A stretch of 48,563 bases of DNA from DAOVGZ01 sp964477815 (GTDB taxonomy: Bacteria > Babelota > Babeliae > Babelales > Vermiphilaceae), in assembly GCA_964477815.1 (NCBI GenBank), contig CAYZEO010000004.1, positions 1 through 48,563 of the forward strand. The letters run 5' to 3'. Positions 18,144-26,087 of the stretch are shown piece after piece (positions within the stretch are counted from its first letter, which is position 1; each line of letters opens with the position of its first letter). The notes below the pieces were generated by a model that had not been told where the DNA came from, ran no database searches, and saw nothing but the letters and a program-made list of their open reading frames with translations. Both the position numbers and the translations under genes were made by a program.

Positions 18144-18152
18144 CACCTCCTT
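18144..18152 (-). promoter_or_regulatory. Strong Shine-Dalgarno sequence of the leader ORF
   Basis: Read on the minus strand this is AAGGAGGTG, complementary to nearly the whole anti-SD of 16S rRNA. Most other genes here carry only AAGGA, GGAG or AGGA. It sits at optimal distance from the ATG at 18139 and not from any ribosomal gene, which is the main reason to take the short ORF seriously. Confidence 0.5.
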
Positions 18153-18288
18153 GCCCCCCTAAATAAATGCCTCTTGTGTGGACTTGCCTGACAAGACATG
18201 CTACCTTGTCAACAAATGTTTTTATGCCAAATGTAATTATGAAGCCTGATGTTACATGAATAGCCTTTTATAGTCAAGGAGCAGATGC

Positions 18289-19416
18289 ATGGCAATCTCA
18301 AAGCTGCTGTTTTCAATATCAAACAATATAACTTTCTCAGTTATCGGCATACTTGGAATAGGCTTTATCATAGGCTTCCACGAGTTCGGACATTTCATAT
18401 TTTGCAAAATCTTCGGCGTTAGAACCAACAGCTTCTCAATTGGCTATGGACCAAAGTTATGGTCTAAAAAATTCGGCCTGACACAATTTTCTATTTCCGC
18501 GATACCACTGGGCGGTTACGTGGAAATGGCAACCGAGTCTCCCGCAGGCCCAAAGGACCCATCTCTTTTTACTCAAAAACCCTATTATCAAAAAATGTTT
18601 ATCATTTTTGGCGGTATCACGTTCAACCTGCTTTTTGCCTACTTTATATTGTGCCTCACTTTTCTTGTGGGTCTCCCCAAAACACAATTCCTTTACCCCA
18701 TCAATAGCACAAACACAATACATACTGTAGCCAAGGGGTCTGCCGCGGAAAAATATGGCTTGAAAGCTGGAGACAAAGTCTTATCTATCAACGGACAAAG
18801 AATTGGCAACAGCGCAAAAAGTCTCTTTAAAATTATTCGGCCTCTCGCCGGCAAACAGGTAAATTTGCTAATACTTCGAGGTAAGAAAGAAAAAAAGCTG
18901 AAAATAACCTTGGATTCAAGAAAAATATTTGGCCAAGATTATGGTGACTTGGGAGCGATTTTTGAAATGACGAAAAAACCGGGACTTCCATTTATCAGCG
19001 CGATCGCACAAGGAATAAAGACCACAAACGCCTATCTTGCTAACACCATTAAAGCATATAAAAATATTTTGGTTCGAAGAGAGACAAAGGGGTTGGGTGG
19101 CCCCGTTATGATCATTTCCGAAACTATTAAGGGTGCCGCAAAGGGATTAAAGATCTTTCTTATTTTTCTAGCGATTATCAGCATTAATCTTGCAATACTC
19201 AACCTTATTCCCCTCCCTATTTTGGACGGGGGGCAAGCCCTTCTTTACACCATTGAAGCAATAATACGTAGACAACTGCCAGAACGGGCAAAAGAAATCG
19301 TCTTTATCGCATGCTGGGTAGCTATGCTTGTACTCTTTGTCTACCTGAGCGCCAAGGATATTTGGCGAATTATTGCACCGTGGTTCAACAACATTAAAAG
19401 CTTTTTCGGTGCCTGA
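18289..19416 (+). CDS. rseP: Site-2 type membrane zinc metalloprotease (RseP/RasP family)
   Basis: An M50B intramembrane protease that cleaves transmembrane substrates such as anti-sigma factors or remnant signal peptides. The catalytic HEFGH is at residues 31-35 in the first membrane segment. A PDZ domain lies at about 135-210 (GSAAEKYGLKAGDKVLSING). The third catalytic residue is the Asp of NLIPLPILDGGQ, near residue 314. There are about four membrane segments, and the 375-aa length fits the single-PDZ members. The start ATG has AAGGAG about eight bases upstream. It is a single-gene unit that converges on rplM. Which substrate it cuts cannot be told; no sigma or anti-sigma gene is adjacent. 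Confidence 0.93.
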   Translation: MAISKLLFSISNNITFSVIGILGIGFIIGFHEFGHFIFCKIFGVRTNSFSIGYGPKLWSKKFGLTQFSISAIPLGGYVEMATESPAGPKDPSLFTQKPYYQKMFIIFGGITFNLLFAYFILCLTFLVGLPKTQFLYPINSTNTIHTVAKGSAAEKYGLKAGDKVLSINGQRIGNSAKSLFKIIRPLAGKQVNLLILRGKKEKKLKITLDSRKIFGQDYGDLGAIFEMTKKPGLPFISAIAQGIKTTNAYLANTIKAYKNILVRRETKGLGGPVMIISETIKGAAKGLKIFLIFLAIISINLAILNLIPLPILDGGQALLYTIEAIIRRQLPERAKEIVFIACWVAMLVLFVYLSAKDIWRIIAPWFNNIKSFFGA

Positions 19417-19431
19417 AAAAATCCTGTAAAA

Positions 19432-19470
19432 AAAGAGGCGTATGAATATTTCGTATTCATACGCCTCTTT
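19432..19470. terminator. Bidirectional intrinsic terminator between the protease gene and rplM
   Basis: A perfect 17-bp inverted repeat (19432-19448 and 19454-19470) encloses a five-base TTTCG loop. The outer end of each arm is A/T-rich: on the plus strand the hairpin is preceded by an A-run and its arm ends CCTCTTT, and on the minus strand the hairpin ends in CCTCTTT followed by a long T-run (complement of 19425-19434). It lies between two convergent genes, 15 bases after the protease stop and 26 bases after the rplM stop, as expected for a shared terminator. Confidence 0.9.
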
Positions 19471-19496
19471 GCATTAATACCTTTTATGCAAGCTAA

Positions 19497-19931
19497 CTAC
19501 TTTTTTGAGCTCTTCACTTGTGCTTCGTGTGGATGCTCATTTCCCGCATAAACTTTAAGTTTCTTAAATATTTCACGGCTAAGCCTGTTTTTAGGAAGCA
19601 TTCGCTTTACTGCAAGCTCAATAAGCTTTGTTGGCTTTTTCTCCATAAGCTCTCTGGCCGTTTGCTCTTTATATCCGCCCATCCAGCCAGTGTATCTATC
19701 ATAGATTTTGTCTCGCATCTTGTTACCTGTCATGACAATCTTGTCAGCATTGATAACAACAACATAATCTCCACAGTCTGTGTGTGGAGTATAAACTGGC
19801 TTATTTTTTCCTCTTAACGAATCAGCGATTCTTGTAGCAAGACGACCCAAAACCTGCCCCTCTGCATCTATGAGAATCCATTGAGGATCTCTGTCCTCTT
19901 TTTTCAGAAAAAACGCCTTATTGAAGTTCAT
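19497..19931 (-). CDS. rplM: 50S ribosomal protein L13
   Basis: L13 is an early-assembling 50S protein. The sequence shows WILIDAEGQVLGRLATRIAD, the signature VVVINADKIVMTGNKMRDK, YTGWMGGYKEQTARELMEKK and MLPKNRLSREIFKKLKVYAG. The length of 144 aa is normal. In most bacteria rplM is followed by rpsI (S9) in one operon. Here the next thing downstream is a terminator and a convergent gene, so rpsI must be elsewhere if present. Confidence 0.97.
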   Translation of the reverse strand: MNFNKAFFLKKEDRDPQWILIDAEGQVLGRLATRIADSLRGKNKPVYTPHTDCGDYVVVINADKIVMTGNKMRDKIYDRYTGWMGGYKEQTARELMEKKPTKLIELAVKRMLPKNRLSREIFKKLKVYAGNEHPHEAQVKSSKK

Positions 19932-20073
19932 AAAAACCCTTTTGCCGGATCAATATAATTTTTTACTTTACATACGAATGGTAAACGAACGAGATGGTTA
20001 TAAAGTAATGCAAAAAAAGAGCCTGGTCAAATGGAATAGAAGCTCAAATTGTTTATTTCTACAACAAAATGTG

Positions 20074-20079
20074 TACAAT
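20074..20079 (+). promoter_or_regulatory. Possible -10 element for the NhaC-type antiporter gene
   Basis: TACAAT lies 43 bases before the start codon. The best -35 candidate, TTGTTT at 20049-20054, is 19 bases away, longer than the preferred 17. The assignment is therefore weak. Confidence 0.3.
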
Positions 20080-20121
20080 AAATCATGTTTATAGAAAAAA
20101 TACTTTTCGAAGGGAAATGCC

Positions 20122-21690
20122 ATGACAAATTCCTGGCTCGTGTTAACGCCGCCGATAATCGTTCTAACACTCGCGTTTATCACAAAACGGCTTAACCCTT
20201 CCCTGATCACTGGTATTGTATGCGCAGCACTCATTGCCTCAAGCTTTAGCCCATGGGGGGCCGCGAAGTTGGCTGGCGGACACTTAGTCCAAAAGCTCAC
20301 AGACATTGATAGTTTTTTTCTGTACTCCTTTTTAATTATGCTCGGAACAATCGTAACTCTTATTATCAGAACTGGAGGAGCTGCAGCTTTTACTTCATTT
20401 GCATCAAAAAGATTAAAAAATGCAAAAATGGCCGAAACTTCCTCTTTGCTTTTTTCTTTTAGCCTCTTTATTGATGATTATTTGAGCAACTCAACGGTTG
20501 GCTATGTAATGAGACCCCTTACCGATCGATTCAAAATAACCCGAGCAAAACTGGCATTCTTAGTCCACTCTATTGCCACACCTCTGGTTGTCTTGGCTCC
20601 AATTTCAGGGTGGAGTCACATGATCACAGATAAGCTTCGCGAGGTTGGAATAACAAGCGCTGTAGGCCAAAAAACTGCCGTCATTGCAAATCCGTATTTC
20701 ACCTATATACAATCAATTCCATTTATATTTTATTCATTCTTAATGCTTGTTTCTGTCTGGTTTATTGTTCGACGAAGAATTTCTTATGGCCCAATGAAAG
20801 CTCATGAAATTATCGCAGAAAAAACAGGGAATTTGCATGGAGGGAAAAAGGATGCCATTGACTCCGAGAAAACAACCAAGCATGCATCAGGAACTTTGAT
20901 AGATCTTTTTGTACCACTCATCACTCTTGTTTGTGCAATAACCACATTCACTATGGGCACAGAAAAATTTATCAAACTTCTCGGTATTCAGATGGAAATA
21001 GGCTTCTTACCACTATTTTTGGCCGGCCTCACAACTCTTATTGTTAGTTTTGCTTTTTCAATCATTAGAAAAAAAGCAAAAACGCAAGAAATTCCAAAAA
21101 TGCTACTAGGCGGAGTTCGCTTGTTTGTTGATGCAATTATCATGCTGTTTTTGGCTTCAATTTTAGGAGCCTTGATTCAACAAAACTTAATGACTGGCCA
21201 ATATCTTGCAAAAATATTGATTGGCGGTGTAAGCCTCGCACTTATTCCGCTCATGATTTTTCTTGTATCATCAGCAATTGCAATTGCAACAGGAACATCC
21301 TGGGGAACAATTGCCATTATGGTACCAATCGCGGTTCCAATGGCAATAACACTTTCTCAAGTAAACCTACCAACAACCATAAGCAGCATAGCACTCTTAT
21401 TGCCAACAATTGGAGCTGTCCTTTCCGGCGCGGTATGCGGAGACCACATATCTCCAGTTTCTGAAACAACAATCATGGCAGCAAACAGTGCTGGAGCCAC
21501 ACCGGTTGATCACGCAGCAACGCAGTTCTTTTACGCGTTGCCTGCAGTACTGTGCGCATGTCTCGCATTCTTTTTATCTGGGCTATTGCGTCACTATGCA
21601 GGCTGGATAAATGTTTCAATTTCAATTGGCGTCAGCTTGACATTGTGCCTCGCCATTTTACATATTTTGAATAAATCAAAAAGAAAATAA
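20122..21690 (+). CDS. NhaC-type Na+/H+ antiporter
   Basis: A 522-aa polytopic inner-membrane protein with about twelve hydrophobic segments. The C-terminal motif GAVCGDHISPVSETTIMA followed by VDHAATQFFYAL matches the NhaC/MleN-type signature (GD-SPISDTT with DH-TQ). An internal Lys/Glu-rich loop (about residues 228-250) separates the two halves. Such proteins exchange cytoplasmic Na+ for H+, or couple malate/lactate to ions in MleN; the substrate here cannot be decided. AAGGGAA stands about six bases before the ATG. The downstream coiled-coil membrane protein starts after 26 bases and may share its transcript. Confidence 0.88.
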   Translation: MTNSWLVLTPPIIVLTLAFITKRLNPSLITGIVCAALIASSFSPWGAAKLAGGHLVQKLTDIDSFFLYSFLIMLGTIVTLIIRTGGAAAFTSFASKRLKNAKMAETSSLLFSFSLFIDDYLSNSTVGYVMRPLTDRFKITRAKLAFLVHSIATPLVVLAPISGWSHMITDKLREVGITSAVGQKTAVIANPYFTYIQSIPFIFYSFLMLVSVWFIVRRRISYGPMKAHEIIAEKTGNLHGGKKDAIDSEKTTKHASGTLIDLFVPLITLVCAITTFTMGTEKFIKLLGIQMEIGFLPLFLAGLTTLIVSFAFSIIRKKAKTQEIPKMLLGGVRLFVDAIIMLFLASILGALIQQNLMTGQYLAKILIGGVSLALIPLMIFLVSSAIAIATGTSWGTIAIMVPIAVPMAITLSQVNLPTTISSIALLLPTIGAVLSGAVCGDHISPVSETTIMAANSAGATPVDHAATQFFYALPAVLCACLAFFLSGLLRHYAGWINVSISIGVSLTLCLAILHILNKSKRK

Positions 21691-21716
21691 AAACTAGAAC
21701 AGTAAGGTGCAAGATC

Positions 21717-22226
21717 ATGACAACACATAAATTAACAAAAGCTCTTTTTATATTGATCACTATTATCGGAGTTTTTCAGATCAATGCTATGACAGAAACA
21801 AAAGGAAAAAAAGAAAAGGAAAAAAAATTTCGCGATCTACGCCCAGGATTTCCAGTTGGACTAGACAAAAAAACACGAAAAACCATAAAAAAAGTGGTCG
21901 AAGATCTCAAAAAACAAAGCGAAAAGTGGAACAAAACCACCAATGAAACTATACAAAAATTCGCGCAAGAAAGTAAAAAATGGAACAAAACTTTTGATGA
22001 AACAAAAAAAGAAATAACCAAGCTAAATGAAGAAATCAAAAAGACAAACTCCAAAATCCCAACTATCAATGACATTAAAAAAGTGGGCGGCTCAGGAATC
22101 TTTTTAGCCGCAGCCCTTATTCTTTTGTGGAACGGACTCAACGACAAAGAAAAAAGCCAACTATGGAAACTGATTGCCGCAGGGAGCAGTGCTATTTTTG
22201 GCGGAATTTGGTGGGCGGCAACATAA
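21717..22226 (+). CDS. Exported or membrane protein with coiled coil, unknown function
   Basis: A 169-aa protein with an N-terminal hydrophobic segment (about residues 8-24) ending in FQINA, which could be a cleaved signal peptide. A Lys/Glu-rich stretch (about 30-110) follows, with heptad-like repeats SEKWNKTTNETIQKFA and SKKWNKTFDETKKEI, pointing to a coiled coil. The end has one or two hydrophobic segments (GIFLAAALILLWNG and SSAIFGGIWWA). I do not recognise a family. It ends at TAA (22224-22226), yet the same frame stays open for 40 more codons and encodes another membrane-like segment; see the separate entry. AAGGTG about ten bases upstream of the ATG is the likely ribosome-binding site. 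Confidence 0.7.
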   Translation: MTTHKLTKALFILITIIGVFQINAMTETKGKKEKEKKFRDLRPGFPVGLDKKTRKTIKKVVEDLKKQSEKWNKTTNETIQKFAQESKKWNKTFDETKKEITKLNEEIKKTNSKIPTINDIKKVGGSGIFLAAALILLWNGLNDKEKSQLWKLIAAGSSAIFGGIWWAAT

Positions 22227-22349
22227 ACAATTAAAACAAAAGAACCTGTTAACCATATCATTCTAGTCGGATGCTCCGGAATCGCAGGAACGGCCATCTT
22301 AGTCGCTGGAACAATCTATTTTCTGCATTGGTTAACACAAACAAAATGA
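22227..22349 (+). pseudogene. In-frame continuation after stop: hydrophobic C-terminal segment
   Basis: Directly after the TAA of the preceding gene, the same reading frame continues for 40 sense codons to a TGA at 22347-22349. It encodes TIKTKEPVNH followed by a strongly hydrophobic run (IILVGCSGIAGTAILVAG, then TIYFLHWL). There is no start codon of its own in frame. The simplest reading is that the gene once ended at 22349 and was shortened by a nonsense change. Programmed stop-codon readthrough or a sequencing error are alternatives. Confidence 0.45.
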
Positions 22350-22357
22350 AAATATTC

Positions 22358-23707
22358 TCAGTGCTCTACTGTTTCATCACTATCAACTGATACATCTTCA
22401 GATGGCTCCAAGCCTTCGTGCATCATTTTTTCAATTGCATCTAAATCTCGCGGAAGATCTTCACTTAAACAAACGACACCGTCTTTTACCATCCAAAAAT
22501 CATCTTCTATCCGAATCCCTATGTTTTCTTCCGGAATGTAGATCCCTGGTTCGATGGTAAATACATCACCTACCTGCAATGGACGGCTCAGGTCACCAAC
22601 ATCATGCACATCCAAGCCCAAAAAATGGCCGATGCCGTGCGTAAAATATTTTTCGAGCCCTTTAGACGCTAAAACCTTTTTCGCCAAGTGATGAAGAGAT
22701 TTATCCGGATTTTCTTTATTGATCAGATACATGCCCGGACGAGCTGTTTGGGCAACCAGTCTTTGTGTTTCTAAGACAGCCTCGTACAACTCACGCTGCC
22801 TTGCAGTAAACTTGCCCGAGACAGGGTATGTTCTTGTTAAGTCTGCACAGTAGTTTCCTAAACGTGCTCCAATATCTATTACAACAAGGTCACCATCTTG
22901 CAACTGAGAGCCATTGGAAGAGTAATGCAAAACTGTTCCATTTTTACCCCCCGCAACAACGGACGGAAACGCTGGCTTATTGCCTGTTGCAGTAAAAATG
23001 TATTCTAAAGCTCCCTGAATTTCTCCTTCTGAAACGTTTGGTTCTATTGCTTGAGCAGCAGCATCATGGGCCATCGCGGTGAGAGTAATCGCTTCGTACA
23101 ATCTCTCTATTTCGTGACTATCTTTTGTGCGACGCATTACCTCAACAATAGGCGAAACATCAACAATGCTTGAAGCCAGTTCTGGCACAAAAGTTTTAAT
23201 ACGCTCAATAACACACCGTTGTTCTACGTACCTATGAACATTGTCTGGGCAAAGCGTAAATATTTTTTTTCCATTCACAACCATACTTTGCAAGCGATCA
23301 AGCAAATGCTTGTACTGATCTTGTGAAAAAAATGGCGAAATACCATACCCCTTACATGGGCCACCGAGCGGCATAACCTCATCAACGCCAAGCTCCTTTG
23401 CATTTTCTTGCGTCAAAGGAACTTTAACATCCATCCATTTTGCTCTCTCTTGCGAGCAATTTGGGACATACAGTGTTGTTTTACCATCAAAGTCACAAAC
23501 TAAAACAACCCCCGGCTCTTCAATTCCTGTAAGATAAAAAAATGAACTGTCCTGCTTGAAAAGTTCAGAATCACGCTCGAAATTTGCAAAAAGAACAATT
23601 TCTCCAACTCCCTGCTTAGCATATTCACGCTTTACAGAAGACAGCAGACTTTTGAGCCGAGAAACATAAAACGATTCGTTAACTTTAAAAGAAACATCAG
23701 ATAACAT
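22358..23707 (-). CDS. pepP: Xaa-Pro aminopeptidase (M24B family)
   Basis: Releases the N-terminal residue from peptides with Pro in second position. The N-terminal third (about 1-150) is the aminopeptidase P N domain, with SSFFYLTGIEEPGVVLV. The catalytic pita-bread domain carries the metal ligands: Asp in VVIDIGARLGNYCADLTRTY (two), His in THGIGHFLGLDVHD, Glu in FTIEPGIYIP and Glu in IGIRIEDDF. The 449-aa length is close to E. coli PepP (441), and the acidic tail after residue 425 is extra. It lies 16 bases downstream of recR on the same strand. It is distinct from the map gene at 1922-2704. Confidence 0.93.
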   Translation of the reverse strand: MLSDVSFKVNESFYVSRLKSLLSSVKREYAKQGVGEIVLFANFERDSELFKQDSSFFYLTGIEEPGVVLVCDFDGKTTLYVPNCSQERAKWMDVKVPLTQENAKELGVDEVMPLGGPCKGYGISPFFSQDQYKHLLDRLQSMVVNGKKIFTLCPDNVHRYVEQRCVIERIKTFVPELASSIVDVSPIVEVMRRTKDSHEIERLYEAITLTAMAHDAAAQAIEPNVSEGEIQGALEYIFTATGNKPAFPSVVAGGKNGTVLHYSSNGSQLQDGDLVVIDIGARLGNYCADLTRTYPVSGKFTARQRELYEAVLETQRLVAQTARPGMYLINKENPDKSLHHLAKKVLASKGLEKYFTHGIGHFLGLDVHDVGDLSRPLQVGDVFTIEPGIYIPEENIGIRIEDDFWMVKDGVVCLSEDLPRDLDAIEKMMHEGLEPSEDVSVDSDETVEH

Positions 23708-23723
23708 CTAAAAAACCTTTAAT

Positions 23724-24323
23724 TTAAAATGGTCGACGCTCTGACAGAGCTTTATAGACTGTCAGGCGATCCATAAATTCTAAAGACGAACCAACTGGCA
23801 CACCCCTTGCCAAACAAGATATTTTCACAGAACTGTCTTTTAGTTTACTTGCAATAAAAGCTGCCGTTGCTTCACCTTCAGGTGTTTGATTCGTAGCCAA
23901 AATAACTTCTCGAACATTATTGTTTTTCACACGACTGACAAGAGGCTCGATCGACAAATCTTCAGGGCCAACACCATCGAGCGGGCAAATTGCACCACCA
24001 AGAACGTGATACACTCCGTTATAGCCGCCTGTTTTTTCAATTACAAGCAACTCTTGCCAAGTTTCAACTACACAGACAAGACTTTGATTTTTGCTTTTAG
24101 ATGAACACAAAAAACAATCTGATGTTTTTTCTTTCCAAGCAAAACAAGTTGGGCACTTTTGTAGATTTTGTTTTGCAGACAATATCACAGCACAAAATTG
24201 TTCGATGGAACGCATATCCATATTTAAAAAGTGGGATGCAGCACGATATAAACTCTTTGATGCTAGGTACGGCACCTGCTGCAAAACTTTTAAAAGGTTA
24301 TCCAATGATGGAAGCTTTTCCAT
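23724..24323 (-). CDS. recR: Recombination mediator RecR
   Basis: Acts with RecO and RecF to load RecA on gapped DNA. The 199-aa protein has the expected order: helix-hairpin-helix region, C4 zinc finger C-x2-C...C-x2-C (CPTC and CFLC, about 58-75), then a Toprim domain with CVVETWQELLVIEKTGGYNG, HVLGGAICPLDGVGPEDL and VILATNQTPEGEATAAFIA. The last part has the Walker-B-like LARGVPVGSSLEFMDRLT. It starts four bases after yidC ends, so yidC-recR-pepP is probably one transcript, an unusual grouping since recR usually follows dnaX or ybaB. Confidence 0.96.
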   Translation of the reverse strand: MEKLPSLDNLLKVLQQVPYLASKSLYRAASHFLNMDMRSIEQFCAVILSAKQNLQKCPTCFAWKEKTSDCFLCSSKSKNQSLVCVVETWQELLVIEKTGGYNGVYHVLGGAICPLDGVGPEDLSIEPLVSRVKNNNVREVILATNQTPEGEATAAFIASKLKDSSVKISCLARGVPVGSSLEFMDRLTVYKALSERRPF

Positions 24324-24326
24324 TCG

Positions 24327-25886
24327 TTACGCCGCCCTTTTCCATCTCTTTTGAATTGTCGTTTGCAGTACACCAAGCAAAGAACTCATCATAATGTAAA
24401 GCGCCAAACCTGCAGCAAGATTAGCAACAAACGCACCAAGAACAAGCGCCATTGCAACAACCATGAACCGCTGGCTCTTCTCCCCTGTAAGCGCCTGAGC
24501 AAGCATTGCAAGGACAAGCAGGACCGGCAACACATAATACGGATCTTTAGCCGATAAATCATGAATCCAGAAAACAAATGGCGCTTTATAAAACTCTATA
24601 GAACTGGAAAGCACTCGACTCAGCGCAAAAAACACTGGAACTTGTAGTAAAAGCGGTAAACATCCTCCAACTCCTGGCATGCCATGCTTACGAATCAACT
24701 CTGCTTTTGTTCTATTGAGGGTTTCCTTGTCGTTTTTGTATTTCTGTTCAACGTATTTTAGTTTTTTCTGCAACTCGAGACGTTTCTTCATTCCTTCTTC
24801 TGCACGCATAGTGAACGGAAGAAGAAAAAGTCTGATCAGAAGTGTTAAAATTATAATTGCCAGGCCATAGTTTCCAACATACTCCTTAAGAAGCTTTAAA
24901 AACCACAACAAGAACTTTGCAATCGGAGCAAGTAGACCAGAATATTCAAGTGTTTGCTCAAGGCGCTCATCGACACGAGCCATCGCACCCTCCTCTTTTG
25001 GTCCAAAATAGAACGAGACAGTCCAACTTGTTGGCTTTTGAACATTCGGACCTTCCAAAATAGAAAAGAGCTTTTTGTCTGAAGGAGCGCGATAGTAAGC
25101 TCTTTGAACAAACTTATCTGCATCTTCAACCATCACGTTGAGAAAATATTTACTATCTCCACCAAAAAGCTCTGGATTAAACCACCCCGTTTGAGCGTCA
25201 AGCTTACCTCCCGGTTTTCTTTCAACAGAACCTTTTTCATTAACAACTACAGCAGATGGAGTCCCAGGAATCTCAGGAGTGAATGGCGACGGGAAGAAGA
25301 TTCGCGCACGAACACCCTCTTCAAGCTCTTTCTTTTGCTCAACCTCAACTTTGAGGTTAACTTTATAAGTCTCTTTAAAAATCGTATATGTCTTATTAAT
25401 ATTCACATCACTTACAGGAGAGCGGTATTGGTAACGCACCTCGATGGCAGAATCCGTCTCACTTGTCCCCAGCAACTTGTAGTAGTAAGGGGTTTTGTTC
25501 TCCAAAGCGACAAGAAAACACTTATCCTCTCGCTCCTTTTGCCCTACTGGGAAAACAGTATTGATCAAACTCGGTTTACCATTCAGCTTTCTTTTGATTT
25601 CAAGACGCTCCAATGAAGCTCCATCGTTAGAAAAAACAAGTTTTGCCAAATCTGTCTCTACCTCAGTCATAACAGCTTTATGCAAACGCTTTTCATCAAT
25701 AAAATCTATTTCTCGATTAAGAGGCCGATAATCCATTTTATTTCTTGGAGCAACAAAACTCTGACCCGAACGGGCTCCCTGTCCACTTGAATCCTGCCCT
25801 TTGTTGCTACTAAAAAAGAATCGCTGTATAGCAAAAACCGTAATCAAAGCCAATCCAAGAGGAAGCAACATATCTTTGAAATTCAT
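24327..25886 (-). CDS. yidC: Membrane protein insertase YidC
   Basis: Inserts and folds inner-membrane proteins, alone or with SecYEG. The 519-aa form is the Gram-negative type: an N-terminal membrane anchor (about residues 7-26), a linker, a large periplasmic beta domain (about 60-300), then five C-terminal membrane segments. The hydrophilic-groove Arg lies in LLIRLFLLPFTMRAEEG, followed by the cytoplasmic helical hairpin and GVGGCLPLLLQVPVFFALSR. It is not next to rpmH-rnpA, its usual partners. A possible extended -10 lies 72-77 bases upstream. Confidence 0.95.
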   Translation of the reverse strand: MNFKDMLLPLGLALITVFAIQRFFFSSNKGQDSSGQGARSGQSFVAPRNKMDYRPLNREIDFIDEKRLHKAVMTEVETDLAKLVFSNDGASLERLEIKRKLNGKPSLINTVFPVGQKEREDKCFLVALENKTPYYYKLLGTSETDSAIEVRYQYRSPVSDVNINKTYTIFKETYKVNLKVEVEQKKELEEGVRARIFFPSPFTPEIPGTPSAVVVNEKGSVERKPGGKLDAQTGWFNPELFGGDSKYFLNVMVEDADKFVQRAYYRAPSDKKLFSILEGPNVQKPTSWTVSFYFGPKEEGAMARVDERLEQTLEYSGLLAPIAKFLLWFLKLLKEYVGNYGLAIIILTLLIRLFLLPFTMRAEEGMKKRLELQKKLKYVEQKYKNDKETLNRTKAELIRKHGMPGVGGCLPLLLQVPVFFALSRVLSSSIEFYKAPFVFWIHDLSAKDPYYVLPVLLVLAMLAQALTGEKSQRFMVVAMALVLGAFVANLAAGLALYIMMSSLLGVLQTTIQKRWKRAA

Positions 25887-25955
25887 AATGACTTTTTCTC
25901 CACATCAGAGGCCCATATTATGCAGGGGCCGATTAAACAAATAGCCGTGAAGCTT

Positions 25956-25975
25956 TTATGATACCAAAGAAAGGC
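25956..25975 (-). promoter_or_regulatory. Probable extended -10 promoter of yidC
   Basis: Read on the minus strand this is GCCTTTCTTTGGTATCATAA, containing the extended -10 TGGTATCAT (TATCAT at 25963-25958). No good -35 is present, as is usual for extended -10 promoters. Nearly the same sequence, with one inserted base and one substitution, precedes the ankyrin-repeat gene at 43404-43424. Confidence 0.5.
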
Positions 25976-26006
25976 AAATGCAGCCAGCGAAAACTCCTTG
26001 CTCAAT

Positions 26007-26035
26007 TTTACATAAACCAGTGATTAGGCTATAAA
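26007..26035 (+). promoter_or_regulatory. Sigma70-type promoter of the MerR-family gene
   Basis: TTTACA (26007-26012) and TATAAA (26030-26035) are separated by 17 bases, each matching the consensus at five of six positions. The -10 ends 52 bases before the start codon. The spacer has no obvious MerR-type dyad; MerR activators usually need a 19-20 base spacer, so autoregulation of that kind is not indicated. Confidence 0.6.
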
Positions 26036-26087
26036 GATAAAAAAGACTCAATTACAGAATCTTTTGTAAAAAAAGGAGAATGCCGTC

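Larger units (their letters stand above)
17969..18288. other. Divergent intergenic region upstream of rpsL and the site-2 protease gene
   Basis: This 320-base stretch separates the minus-strand ribosomal cluster from the plus-strand protease gene. It must hold promoters for both, but I found no hexamer pair with acceptable spacing on either strand. On the minus strand a perfect TTGACA at 18212-18207 has no -10 at 16-18 bases. A candidate 30-codon leader ORF occupies 18047-18139 and ends at a 10-bp palindrome, CTACTAGTAG. No tRNA-like fold or repeat was seen. Confidence 0.6.

Noticed and set aside
18207..18212. Perfect TTGACA on the minus strand as -35 of the str operon
   Set aside because: No -10-like hexamer occurs 16-18 bases downstream (AGGCAA at 17), so I do not call a promoter.
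21776..22297. Open frame of 173 codons on the minus strand opposite the coiled-coil membrane protein gene
   Set aside because: Its composition (Phe/Ser/Leu-rich) is what the reverse complement of a Lys/Glu-rich coding region gives, and the plus-strand gene has a ribosome-binding site and a sensible domain layout.
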